Assembly (NCBI RefSeq): GCF_017745215.1
Contig: NZ_JAGHZV010000002.1
Coordinates: forward strand, 186,001 to 250,000
DNA from: Sphingomonas sp.
GTDB lineage: Bacteria > Pseudomonadota > Alphaproteobacteria > Sphingomonadales > Sphingomonadaceae
DNA: 64,000 bases
Direction: 5' to 3'
Positions within the stretch are counted from its first letter, which is position 1. Every line of letters begins with the position of its first letter. The position numbers and the translations under genes are program-made. Below are positions 55,054-63,657 of the stretch, in pieces. Under the pieces are notes generated by a model, which saw only the letters and a program-made list of their open reading frames with translations, searched no databases and was not told the DNA's origin.

Positions 55054-55859
55054 CGCCGCGCTGCCGCGATCGCCTTGCGCGCGAGCGGCTCGATCGCGGC
55101 ATAGCCCGCGGCATTGGGGTGGACGCCGTCGAGGCTGAACTCGGGCTTCATCGCGCCGTCGGGCCGGCCGATCGCCTCGGCATAATCGACGAACACGATC
55201 CTCTCGCGCGCCGCCAGCGCCTTGAGCCTGCCGTTGAGCGCCGCGATCACCGGCGCGGGCTTGAGGTCGGGCGCCCAGGTGAAGCTCGCCGAGGGCGGCA
55301 CCGCGGCCAGCACCACGCGGATCTTCGCTGCCTTGGCGAGCGTCACCATCGCGGCGATGTTGGCCTCGATCGTGTCGAGCGTCGTCGGGCCGGTGTTGCC
55401 GGCGATGTCGTTGGTTCCCGCCATGATGTGGACGACGCGCGGATGGAGCGCGAGCACGTCCGACGGGAAGCGGAGCAGCATCTGCGGCGTGGTCTGGCCG
55501 CTGATCCCGCGGTCGATCCAGCCACGGGTGTAGAAATCCGGGCGGCCGTATTTCCAGCCCTCGGTGATCGAATCGCCCATGAAGACGATGTCCCGCTCGG
55601 CCTGGGGCCGGGTCAGCAGCTTCAGATTGTCGTCGCGATAATGGCAGAGGTCGGCCCAGTCGGTCTTGCGCGCCTCGAGATAGGCGGTGCGATAGGCGGC
55701 TGCCTCGGCCATCGGCGGCGGGAGCATCTTCGCATTGCCCGGCGCGTAGGTCTTCGCGCGCCACTCGACGAGCGCGGGCGGGAAGCCCATCGCCGGCGGA
55801 CAGGGATTGTCGGTCACGCCGATGGCGGCGAGGAGGGCTGCGAGAGCGAAGGGGACCAT
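55050..55859 (-). CDS. SGNH/GDSL-family hydrolase, exported
   Basis: The 269-residue protein has a short signal peptide and all SGNH blocks: GDSITEGW with Ser97, the Gly of RGISGQTT, GTNDIAG with Asn150, and DGVHPNAAGY with the Asp-His pair. Such enzymes are often carbohydrate deacetylases. Lying between GH1 and GH130 genes, it probably removes acetyl or acyl groups from a glycoside. Confidence 0.92.
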   Translation of the reverse strand: MVPFALAALLAAIGVTDNPCPPAMGFPPALVEWRAKTYAPGNAKMLPPPMAEAAAYRTAYLEARKTDWADLCHYRDDNLKLLTRPQAERDIVFMGDSITEGWKYGRPDFYTRGWIDRGISGQTTPQMLLRFPSDVLALHPRVVHIMAGTNDIAGNTGPTTLDTIEANIAAMVTLAKAAKIRVVLAAVPPSASFTWAPDLKPAPVIAALNGRLKALAARERIVFVDYAEAIGRPDGAMKPEFSLDGVHPNAAGYAAIEPLARKAIAAARR

Positions 55860-55868
55860 GCGGTGCTC

Positions 55869-57167
55869 CTAGAGACGGCCCGAGCGGGCGATGCGGCCGA
55901 GGTGATGCGCGCTGGGCTTGGGGGTGCGCGCGAAGCTCTTCCGGTCGACCGCGACCAGCCCGAAATGCTGCGAATAGCCGCGCGTCCATTCGAAATTGTC
56001 GAGCAGCGACCAGTGGAGATAGCCGCGGAGATCAATGCCGTCGGCGAGGCATTGGCGCACCTCGGCGAGCGTCGCGTCGATGAAGGCGATGCGGCGGGCG
56101 TCGTCGCTCGTGGCGATGCCGCTCTCGGTGATGATGACCGGCTTGCGGCCGATCTTCGCAGCGTATCGGACGCAATGGCCGAGCGCGGGCGGGTAGAACT
56201 CATAGCCCGCGTCGGTCTTCTCGACGCCATCGGGGGTAGGCAGCGAGCCCTCGGGGCCGACGAGGATGCGCGTGTAGGTCTGGACGCCGACGAAGTCCGA
56301 GGGCGTGTCGGCGCCGAGCCATTGGTCGTAGAGGATTTGGTTCAACTCGGTCGCCTTCGCTTCGCCGCCGGCGACCGGCTGGAGTTGCTGCATCGACAGG
56401 CTGACCCCGACCGAACAGCCCGGCACCGCTGCCTTGATCGCGGCATAGGCCTTGGCGTGGGCCTCGCGCGTCGGCGGCTCGATCCGGTCGGCGGGGGTGA
56501 ACACCCAGGAGGCGAAGCGGTCCGATCCGCAGGCCCTGGCCGAGGCGGCGAGCATCGCCTCGATCCGCGGGCGCGCCTTGTCATAGCCCGGCGCGAGCAC
56601 CGGGATCAGCCGCGGGGCGTTGATCTCGTTGAAGGTCGTCGCTGCGTCGAGCAGGGCACCGAAGTGGCGCGCGACGGTGCCGGCGAAGCGCGCGAACAGC
56701 TCGGGCGCACCCGCCGCCTCGAACCCGCCGCGCGCGGCGAACCAGCGCGGCGTGGTGAAGTGGCTGAAGGTGACCATCGGCTTCAGCCCATGCGCATGGC
56801 AGGCCTCGAGCACGCGCTTGTAATGGTCGAGCGCAGCAAGCGAATATTGCCCCGGCTCGGGCTCGATCCGCGCCCATTCGATCCCGAAGCGATGCGCGTT
56901 GAAGCCGAGCGCGGCGGCGATCGCGACATCCTCGCCATAGCGCTCGTAGCTGTCGCAGGCATCGCCCGAAGGCTCGCGAAACAGCGTGCCCTCGACATGC
57001 TCGTTGAGCCACATGTCCGAATTGACGTTATTGCCTTCGCTCTGGTGCGCCGAGATCGCGGTGCCCCAGAGGAAACCCTTGGGCACCGCCCTGCCCTTCG
57101 CCTGCGCCGGGAGCGCGGGCAGTACCGCCGCGGCGGCCAGCCCGGCGACGACCTCGCGACGCTTCAC
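55869..57167 (-). CDS. Glycoside hydrolase family 1 enzyme, exported
   Basis: GTG 57167 overlaps the MBL stop (GTGA). The 432 residues begin with a leader containing KRREVVAG and ALPAQA, so secretion, perhaps by Tat, is likely. The TIM-barrel has FLWGTAISAHQSEG, acid/base Glu181 in TTFNEINAP and nucleophile Glu348 in VIITESGIA, and WSLLDNFEWTRGYSQHFGLV near the end. It is a retaining beta-glycosidase; mannoside or glucoside specificity cannot be read from sequence. Confidence 0.93.
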   Translation of the reverse strand: MKRREVVAGLAAAAVLPALPAQAKGRAVPKGFLWGTAISAHQSEGNNVNSDMWLNEHVEGTLFREPSGDACDSYERYGEDVAIAAALGFNAHRFGIEWARIEPEPGQYSLAALDHYKRVLEACHAHGLKPMVTFSHFTTPRWFAARGGFEAAGAPELFARFAGTVARHFGALLDAATTFNEINAPRLIPVLAPGYDKARPRIEAMLAASARACGSDRFASWVFTPADRIEPPTREAHAKAYAAIKAAVPGCSVGVSLSMQQLQPVAGGEAKATELNQILYDQWLGADTPSDFVGVQTYTRILVGPEGSLPTPDGVEKTDAGYEFYPPALGHCVRYAAKIGRKPVIITESGIATSDDARRIAFIDATLAEVRQCLADGIDLRGYLHWSLLDNFEWTRGYSQHFGLVAVDRKSFARTPKPSAHHLGRIARSGRL

Positions 57168-58168
57168 CGGCCGGTCCTGGCCGCGGCGACGAGGTCGACC
57201 GGGCCGAACACCGGCATGTAGCGCACCGCGACATGGTCGCGGGCGGCGAGCGGAGCGATGCGCGACATCGTCAGCGGGATGTCGTCGAGGAAGCGGCGGA
57301 GCGGAACGAGCGGCTGGTCGAGCGGCAGGAGGAAGTCGTCCCAATGGATCGGCACGACGAGCTTCGCGCCGGTGGCCGCTACCGTCTCGCGCCAATAGGT
57401 CTGGGTGAAGGCGGGCGGCTGGAGCGTGAGGCCGCCGGTCGAGAGGAAGACCACGTCGGCATGCACGCCATGCTCGCGGTACATGCCGGACACGACGTTC
57501 GCGCTGGCATGGACGAGGATGCGGAAACCCTTGTGCTCGATCAGATAGGCGAAGGTGCCGCCTTCCTTATAGTCCTTGGCGCTCGCCGGCTGGCGGAGCG
57601 GCGCGGTGACGTCGCCGGGCACGCGGTCTCCCGCCGAATGGAGCGAGCGGATGACGGTGACCCTGAAATCGCCGGCGCTCAACCGCTCGCCGCCGTGCAC
57701 GGTGACGATCCGCGCCGCGGGGATGTTGCCGCCGAGCGCGACCTGGCGGGTCGAGGGCGAGCCGACGATCGTCGCGCCAGTGCGCTGCGCGACCGCGGCG
57801 GCATCGAGGACATGGTCGTAGTGCGTGTGCGTGACCAGCAGCAGGTCGATCCTCGACAACGCCGCCCGGCGCAGCGCCAGGTCGACCTTGCCGGGATCGC
57901 TCGCCACCTTGCCGAACATCACCGTGCGCATGTCGGGCCGGGTCAGCAGCGCATCGACCATCACGGCGTTGCGCCCGTCGCTGAACACCAGGGTCGTCGC
58001 GCCGAAATACTGCACGGTGAGCGCACCCGGCGCGGCGGTGCCGGGCTTCAACACCTGGGTATCCGCCGGCATCGCCGGATGGCCGAAGCGCCACGCCGCA
58101 TAACCGCCGCCGGCGAGCACCAGCACCGCGAGCGCGACCAGGATTCGGACCAGCCAGCGCCGGATCAC
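57164..58168 (-). CDS. Membrane-anchored metallo-beta-lactamase-fold hydrolase
   Basis: GTG 58168 overlaps the FadR-type stop by 4 nt. The 334 residues begin with an uncleaved-looking helix (RILVALAVLVLAGGGYAAW). Metal ligands are in THTHYDHVLD, with further His in RSLHSAGD and PIHWDDF. The layout resembles UlaG/lipid-hydrolase-like MBL proteins that act on lactones or phosphoesters. In this operon a sugar-lactone or ester substrate is plausible; that is inference. Confidence 0.88.
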   Translation of the reverse strand: MIRRWLVRILVALAVLVLAGGGYAAWRFGHPAMPADTQVLKPGTAAPGALTVQYFGATTLVFSDGRNAVMVDALLTRPDMRTVMFGKVASDPGKVDLALRRAALSRIDLLLVTHTHYDHVLDAAAVAQRTGATIVGSPSTRQVALGGNIPAARIVTVHGGERLSAGDFRVTVIRSLHSAGDRVPGDVTAPLRQPASAKDYKEGGTFAYLIEHKGFRILVHASANVVSGMYREHGVHADVVFLSTGGLTLQPPAFTQTYWRETVAATGAKLVVPIHWDDFLLPLDQPLVPLRRFLDDIPLTMSRIAPLAARDHVAVRYMPVFGPVDLVAAARTGR

Positions 58169-58869
58169 GGTGCCATCCGGGCGGCGCGGATCACCGAGGC
58201 ATCGAAATGGCTGTCCATCGCCGCGACCGCGCGCGCGGGGTCGCCCGCGTCGATCGCCGCGGCGATCTCGAGGTGGTTGGCGCGAACGACCGTGCGCTGC
58301 TCGGGCGTGGTCCGCGTCCGCCAGGCGGCGGGCACGGCGACGCGCATCATGTTCTCGAACGACCTCACGATCTGGTGGAAGACGATGTTGTGCGTCGCCT
58401 TGGCGATCGCCTGGTGGAGCGCGATGTCGAGCACGGTGATCTCGTCGGGCTCGGTCGCCGCCGCCAGCGCCTGCGCCAGCTCGGTGATGCGGTCGGCTTC
58501 CGACGGCGTGCGGTTGAGCGCGGCGAGCGCGACGGTGCGCAGCTCGAGCGTGCGGCGAACGTCCCATATCTCGGTGATCGACACCTGCTCGGTGCTGACG
58601 GCGTGCTCGAGCGAGGTCGCCATCACCGAGCCGTCGATTGCGCTCACCCGCGCGCGGCGGCCGTTGCCGACGTCGATCACGCTGAGCGCCGCGAGCGCGC
58701 CGAACGCTTCGCGCATCACCGCCCGGCTGACGCCGAGCTGGCTCGCGAAATGATGCTCGCCCGGCAGCGCATCGCCGACGCGCAGGCCATTGCTGCGGAT
58801 ATGCTCGCGGACGCTGCGCATCGCGACGGTGACGAGCGACTCGCCCTCGGCGATGGAGAGCGCGCTCAT
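58165..58869 (-). CDS. FadR-type GntR regulator (FCD domain)
   Basis: The 234-residue protein has an N-terminal winged helix (LPGEHHFASQLGVSRAVMREAFGALAALSVIDV) and a C-terminal FCD ligand domain with metal-type residues (EIWDVRRTLE, LDIALHQAIAKATHN, NHLEIAAAIDAGD). FCD regulators sense small carboxylic or sugar acids and bind short palindromes. It is a candidate binder of the CTATC-W-GATAG sites at 59656-59688 and 63517-63545. It overlaps the AraC gene by 4 nt. Confidence 0.93.
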   Translation of the reverse strand: MSALSIAEGESLVTVAMRSVREHIRSNGLRVGDALPGEHHFASQLGVSRAVMREAFGALAALSVIDVGNGRRARVSAIDGSVMATSLEHAVSTEQVSITEIWDVRRTLELRTVALAALNRTPSEADRITELAQALAAATEPDEITVLDIALHQAIAKATHNIVFHQIVRSFENMMRVAVPAAWRTRTTPEQRTVVRANHLEIAAAIDAGDPARAVAAMDSHFDASVIRAARMAP

Positions 58870-59621
58870 GCCGCCACCTGCGCGGCGCGGAGCTGGGTCG
58901 GTGCCATGCCGAAGCGGCGCGAGAAGGCGCGGGTGAAGCTCGCGTTGTTGCTGTAGCCGCAGCGATAGCCGATCGACGAGACCGGCAGGTCGGTGACCAG
59001 CAGCAGCTGCTTCGCGCCGCTCAGCCGACGCTCGGCGATGGCCTCGGCGACGGTGCAGTCGAACATCGCGCGGAAGCCGCGCGTGAGCTTCACGCGGTTG
59101 AGCCCGTTGGCGCGCGCGATACCGTCGAGCGTGAGCTTCTCGCGCCAGCCCTCGTCGATCATCCGCCGCGCCGCGATGATCCGCCGCGTGTCGAGCTCGC
59201 CCAGCGCGCAGCCGCCGTCGGCGGGGACGAGCCGGTCCTCGGCGAGATCGGTGGTGATCGCGCAGAGCAGCTCGACCGACTTGATCGTCCGCAGCGTCTG
59301 CGCGGCAGGCTCGGGCAGCGCGCAATCGAGCAGCGCGAGCGCGATCGCGCGCTGGTCACTGGTGAGATGCCAGGTCCCTTCGCCCTCCGGCACCTGGCCG
59401 AGCACTTCGCGGCAACCTTCGGGATCGACAAGGAACAGGATGTCGATGTCGCGGCCTTCGGGGAAATCCTCGCCGATCGCGACCAGCGCCGGCTCGCGCT
59501 CGCCGCCAAGCGAAAAGGCGAGCCGCACCGGATGCAGCGACGGCGCATCCTCGGGCAACGTGCCGGGCCCGAAGAACACCGTCATCCGCATCGACACCTG
59601 AAAGTGGCGTTTGTTGCCCAT
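58866..59621 (-). CDS. AraC-family transcriptional regulator
   Basis: ATG 59621 with GGAGAG upstream gives 251 residues. The C-terminal 100 residues hold two helix-turn-helix units (LTLDGIARANGLNRVKLTRGF and LPVSSIGYRCGYSNNASFTRAF). The N-terminal part is not a cupin I recognise but contains cysteine-rich CALPEPA and DGGCALGE stretches. It leads the operon AraC-FadR-MBL-GH1-SGNH-GH130; having two regulators at the head of one operon is uncommon. Confidence 0.92.
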   Translation of the reverse strand: MGNKRHFQVSMRMTVFFGPGTLPEDAPSLHPVRLAFSLGGEREPALVAIGEDFPEGRDIDILFLVDPEGCREVLGQVPEGEGTWHLTSDQRAIALALLDCALPEPAAQTLRTIKSVELLCAITTDLAEDRLVPADGGCALGELDTRRIIAARRMIDEGWREKLTLDGIARANGLNRVKLTRGFRAMFDCTVAEAIAERRLSGAKQLLLVTDLPVSSIGYRCGYSNNASFTRAFSRRFGMAPTQLRAAQVAA

Positions 59622-59655
59622 CGCTCTCCTCCGCGCCTCATTCCCTCGAGGCTTG

Positions 59656-59666
59656 CTAGCGGACAG
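59656..59666. promoter_or_regulatory. Candidate operator site 1 (CTAGC-G-GACAG)
   Basis: This degenerate 11-bp copy of the palindrome CTATC-W-GATAG lies 35 bp upstream of the AraC start and 22 bp (two helical turns) from site 2. Confidence 0.45.
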
Positions 59667-59677
59667 GTTTTCACTTG

Positions 59678-59688
59678 CTATCTGACAG
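59678..59688. promoter_or_regulatory. Candidate operator site 2 (CTATC-T-GACAG)
   Basis: This near-perfect copy of the same 11-bp palindrome is in the 71-bp gap between the FAD-oxidoreductase stop and the AraC start, where the operon promoter should be. Confidence 0.6.
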
Positions 59689-59692
59689 GTTG

Positions 59693-61105
59693 TCAAGCCG
59701 CGAAGATCTTGCCCGGATTGAACAGCCCCGCGGGGTCGAGCGCCGCCTTCAGCGCGCGCATCATCGCCACGGCGTCCTCGCCCAGCTCGGCGACGAGCCA
59801 TTGCTGCTTGCCGAGGCCGATGCCGTGCTCGCCGGTGCACGTGCCGTCCATCGCCAGCGCGCGCTCGACCAGCCGGGCGTTGATCGCCTCGACTTCGGCG
59901 AGCTCCTCCGGGGAATCGGGATCGAGCGGGAAGATCACGTGGAAATTGCCGTCGCCGACATGGCCGAGGATCGTCGCGGGCATGCTCGCGCCGGCCAGGT
60001 CGGCCTTGGTCTCGGTGATGCACTCGGCGAGTCGGCTCATCGGCACGCAGACATCGGTCGCCCAGCCGACCGCGCCGGGGCGCTGGTTGACCGCGGCATA
60101 ATAGGCCTCGTGCCGCGCCTTCCAGAGCTTCGAGCGCTCCTCGGGCAGGTTCGACCAGCGAAACGCCGAGCCGCCGTTGGCGAGCGCGAGCGAATGCACC
60201 GTCTGCGCCTGCTCCTCGACCGAGCTGGGCGAGCCGTGGAATTCGAAGAACAAGGTGGTCAGCTCGGGATAGTCGAGCTTCGACCAGGCGTTGACCGCGC
60301 GCATCTGCATGTCGTCGAGGATCTCGACCCGCGCGATCGGCACGCCCATCTGGAGCGTCTGCACCACCGTGTCGATCGCGCCATGCAGCGTCTCGAACGA
60401 GCAGACCGCCGAGGTGATCGCCTCGGGGATGCCGTGGAGGCGCAGCGTCGCTTCGGTGATGATGCCGAGCGTCCCTTCCGAGCCGACGAACAGCCGGGTG
60501 AGGTCGAACCCCGCCGCGGACTTGCGCGCGCGCCGGCTGGTGCGGATGTCGCGCCCGTCGGGGGTGACGACACGGAGCGAAAGGACTGCCTCGCGCATCG
60601 TGCCGTAGCGCACCGCATTGGTGCCCGAGGCGCGCGTCGCCGCCATGCCGCCGATCGTCGCGTTGGCGCCGGGATCGATCGGGAAGAACAGCCCGAGGTC
60701 GCGGATATGGGCATTGAGCTGCTCGCGGCGGACGCCCGCCTGGACGGTGCAGTCGAAGTCCTCGGCATTGACTTCGACGATCGCGTCCATCTCCGAGAGA
60801 TCGACCGACACGCCGCCCTGCACCGCGAGCGTGTTGCCCTCGATCGAGGTGCCGGCGCCATAGGGGATGATCGGCACCCCCGCCTCGACGCACATGCGGA
60901 CGAGCTCGACGACTTCCTCGGTCGAATGGGCGAACACCACCGCGTCGGGCGGCATCGGCGCGAAGTGCGCCTCGCTCTGGCCGTGCTGGGCGCGCACTCC
61001 CTCGCTCGTCTGGCAGCGCGCGCCGAAGCGCTCGGCCAGCCGCGCGAGGAACGCGGGCGTGACATTGGGCGAACCGGTCGCGGCGGTCGCATGATCGGCG
61101 GACAT
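59693..61105 (-). CDS. FAD-dependent D-lactate dehydrogenase-like oxidoreductase
   Basis: The 470-residue protein belongs to the VAO/PCMH flavin family. The FAD-binding part has IPYGAGTSIEGNTLAVQGG and GSEGTLGIITEATLRLHG. The catalytic/metal part has GHVGDGNFHVIFPLD and CTGEHGIGLGKQQWL, as in DLD1/GlcD D-2-hydroxyacid dehydrogenases. It may oxidise D-lactate or a sugar-derived 2-hydroxy acid. It follows the TonB receptor after 26 bp and is probably co-transcribed. Confidence 0.92.
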   Translation of the reverse strand: MSADHATAATGSPNVTPAFLARLAERFGARCQTSEGVRAQHGQSEAHFAPMPPDAVVFAHSTEEVVELVRMCVEAGVPIIPYGAGTSIEGNTLAVQGGVSVDLSEMDAIVEVNAEDFDCTVQAGVRREQLNAHIRDLGLFFPIDPGANATIGGMAATRASGTNAVRYGTMREAVLSLRVVTPDGRDIRTSRRARKSAAGFDLTRLFVGSEGTLGIITEATLRLHGIPEAITSAVCSFETLHGAIDTVVQTLQMGVPIARVEILDDMQMRAVNAWSKLDYPELTTLFFEFHGSPSSVEEQAQTVHSLALANGGSAFRWSNLPEERSKLWKARHEAYYAAVNQRPGAVGWATDVCVPMSRLAECITETKADLAGASMPATILGHVGDGNFHVIFPLDPDSPEELAEVEAINARLVERALAMDGTCTGEHGIGLGKQQWLVAELGEDAVAMMRALKAALDPAGLFNPGKIFAA

Positions 61106-61131
61106 GATACGCTTCCCCCCGTCCCTTCAGC

Positions 61132-63465
61132 TCAGAAGCGGATCGCCGCCTCGGCGCCGATCGTCCGCGGCTGGATGTACGCCGCCGAATAATAAGCCCC
61201 TGGCGTGGCGCTCGCCGCAAGACCCTGGAAGCCCGTGACGATGATCGCGCGCTTGTCCGCGAGGTTCTTGACGAAGGCCGAGAGCGACCACGGACCCGAG
61301 CTTACCCCGGCGCGCAGGTCGAAGGTCGCGTAGCTGTCGAGGTGCTTGGGGAATTTCTGGCTGTAGTCGCTCGTGCGGCTGCCGACGTAATTGGCGGAGG
61401 CGCCGAGGTTGAGCATCGCCGAGCCGCCGAGCTCGGCCGAATAATCGGCGGTCAGCGAGCCCGAGAGGCGCGGTACATAGGGCAGCCGGTCACCGTCCTT
61501 GCCGCCCGCCGCCGGCGCGTCGGCGGTCAGCTTGGCGTCGGTGTAGCCGGCGTTGAACCCGAGGGTGAACGCCTTCACCGGCTGGTAGCGCAGCGTGACT
61601 TCGCCACCCTGGCTGCGCGCCGAGCCGCCGTTGACCAGATAGTTGAACCCGCCGCCGCTGGTCTGGATCTGGACGTGGCTCCAGTCGGTGTAGAACAGCG
61701 CGGCGTCGAGCGTCAGCGCGCGGTCGAGCGCCGAGGCCTTGAAGCCGACCTCGTATTGGGTGAGCTTGTCCGGGTCGAAGATGTTGGGGATGTTTCCCGT
61801 CGGCGGCGCCGGGTTGGGGCCGCCGGGGCGATAGCCGGTCGCGGCGCGGGCATAGACCATGAAGTCGTCCGAGATCCGGTAGCGCGGCGAGACCAGCCAG
61901 GTGGTGATGTTCGCGCTTTCCTTGCCGTTGGCGGCGAGCGTCGCCGACTTGGCGCCGGTTGCGATCGCGCCGGTCGAGATCGAGATCAGCAGCCCGCGAT
62001 AATCCTGCGCATAGGTCTGGCTGTCGTGCGCGCGGCGGACGCCGCCGAGGATGTCGAACCTTTCGCCCAGGTGGAGGCGCGCGTTGCCGAAGAAGGAAAC
62101 TTCCTCATAGGTCGAGTCGATCTTGGCGACGGCGAAGGGCGGCAGCGTGATCGAAGCGCCGGTGGCGGTCGAGAAATAGTCGATCCTCGGGATACGGTTG
62201 ATGTCCGATTCGCGCGTCCAGTAGAAGCCGCCCTGCAGGTCGAGGATGCCGCCCACGTCGTTGATGCTGGCGCGCGCCTCCTCGGACCAGCGCGACGTGT
62301 GCTTCACCGTGTCGACGCGCATGCCTAGGTTGGCCGGCACCGCGATCCCGGCGAAGAACGCCAGCACCGGCGCATTCGCCGTGAGGAACGAGGCATAGCT
62401 GCGCGTCGCGTCGCCGAGTTCGCGGAAATAGATGCGCTGGTAGGTGGTCGACGAGGTCAGGTTCACCTTGCCGAGATCGGCCTTGACCGTCGCATTGTAG
62501 AGCCGCAGCCGCGCATAGCCGCGCTCCTGGACATAGCGGTCGGCCTTGAGATCGCCCGAGATCGGCTTGAGCGTGGCGGCGTCGATGTCGACGCTGTTGT
62601 TGCCGTCGGAGGTGGTGTCCTGGCCGATCGCCGAGAGGTTGACGCTGACATCGGGCCCGAGCTTCATCGCCAGCACCGCGCGGCCGCCCCTCACCCGCGT
62701 GGTGTTGATGTCCTTCGCGCCGATGCGCGGGTTGACGTTGTCGATATAGCCGGGATCGAGCCGGTAGAAGCCCGAGACGTGGAGCGCGAGCTTGCCCGGC
62801 GCGAGTGGCACGTTGACCATGCCGCGCGCGGAGCCGCCGATCTCGCCCTTCGCCACGGCGGTGACGCCGGCGGAAGCACGACCCTCGACGATATCGAGAT
62901 CGGGCTCGGCAGTGGTGAACTTGAGCAGCCCGCCCACCGCGCCGGCGCCGTAGAGCGTGCCCTGCGGCCCTTTCAGCACTTCGATCTGCGCGAGGTCGGA
63001 GGGGTCGAGGTCCGGCGTGATGCCGCTGCCGCCGGTATAGGCGTTGACCGAGCCGACCGGCGCCTCGTCGATATAATAGCCCGTCGTCGAGCCCGGCTGG
63101 GCGGCGCCGGTGGTGATCCCGCGCAACGTCACCTGGGCGTTGCCGGCGCGGCCGGTGGTGACCGAGAGGCCGGGGACGCGTGCGGCATAGTCGGTGAAGC
63201 GGACCACGCCTTCCTTGGTGAGGTCGCCCGCCTTGACCACCGAGATCGAGGCCGGGACGTCCTGGAGTCGCTCGGCGCGCTTGGTCGCCGTCACGATGAT
63301 CTCGTCGTTCGACGCGACCGAGCCGTCGTCGTCCGCACCCTGCGCGGCGACGGGCGCCGGCTGCGCGTCGTCAGCGGGGGCCGACGCGGCGGCGGCAGTG
63401 CCGATCGCGAGAAATGCCGAAGCGGCACCGCCAAGCAACGCGACCCGCAATGAGCTGTTCTTCAT
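61132..63465 (-). CDS. TonB-dependent outer-membrane receptor
   Basis: ATG 63465 gives 777 residues with a signal peptide, TonB box (NDEIIVTATKRAERLQDVP), plug domain (about 60-180, with LKGPQGTLYGAGAVGGLLKF) and a 22-strand barrel ending in a C-terminal aromatic strand (IGAEAAIRF). A TTG 3 codons upstream is less likely. Position with GH1, GH130 and esterases suggests uptake of a glycoside or acylated oligosaccharide. Two operator-like palindromes lie 52-80 bp upstream. Confidence 0.95.
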   Translation of the reverse strand: MKNSSLRVALLGGAASAFLAIGTAAAASAPADDAQPAPVAAQGADDDGSVASNDEIIVTATKRAERLQDVPASISVVKAGDLTKEGVVRFTDYAARVPGLSVTTGRAGNAQVTLRGITTGAAQPGSTTGYYIDEAPVGSVNAYTGGSGITPDLDPSDLAQIEVLKGPQGTLYGAGAVGGLLKFTTAEPDLDIVEGRASAGVTAVAKGEIGGSARGMVNVPLAPGKLALHVSGFYRLDPGYIDNVNPRIGAKDINTTRVRGGRAVLAMKLGPDVSVNLSAIGQDTTSDGNNSVDIDAATLKPISGDLKADRYVQERGYARLRLYNATVKADLGKVNLTSSTTYQRIYFRELGDATRSYASFLTANAPVLAFFAGIAVPANLGMRVDTVKHTSRWSEEARASINDVGGILDLQGGFYWTRESDINRIPRIDYFSTATGASITLPPFAVAKIDSTYEEVSFFGNARLHLGERFDILGGVRRAHDSQTYAQDYRGLLISISTGAIATGAKSATLAANGKESANITTWLVSPRYRISDDFMVYARAATGYRPGGPNPAPPTGNIPNIFDPDKLTQYEVGFKASALDRALTLDAALFYTDWSHVQIQTSGGGFNYLVNGGSARSQGGEVTLRYQPVKAFTLGFNAGYTDAKLTADAPAAGGKDGDRLPYVPRLSGSLTADYSAELGGSAMLNLGASANYVGSRTSDYSQKFPKHLDSYATFDLRAGVSSGPWSLSAFVKNLADKRAIIVTGFQGLAASATPGAYYSAAYIQPRTIGAEAAIRF

Positions 63466-63516
63466 GGCCTTCAACCTCTCCTGATGCGCTGTGCCGGCCC
63501 CTTTTTGAGGCTTATG

Positions 63517-63527
63517 CTGTCAGACAG
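63517..63527. promoter_or_regulatory. Candidate operator site 3 (CTGTC-A-GACAG)
   Basis: This perfect 11-bp palindrome is located in the gap between the divergent TonB receptor and carboxylesterase genes, 18 bp from site 4. Confidence 0.62.
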
Positions 63528-63534
63528 GTACTGC

Positions 63535-63545
63535 CTATCAGATAG
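63535..63545. promoter_or_regulatory. Candidate operator site 4 (CTATC-A-GATAG)
   Basis: This perfect 11-bp palindrome shares the register and flanking GG/AC context with sites 1-3. Together with site 3 it could control both divergent genes. Confidence 0.62.
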
Positions 63546-63657
63546 GACAGGATGCCATAGCCCCTCGGACTTTGCCGATCGGATGCACGGCTTTGCGGCC
63601 CGGTACGGCGGCGGATAAGGGGCGTCGCTGCGTTGCCGGCTGCGCTATGACGGCGCC

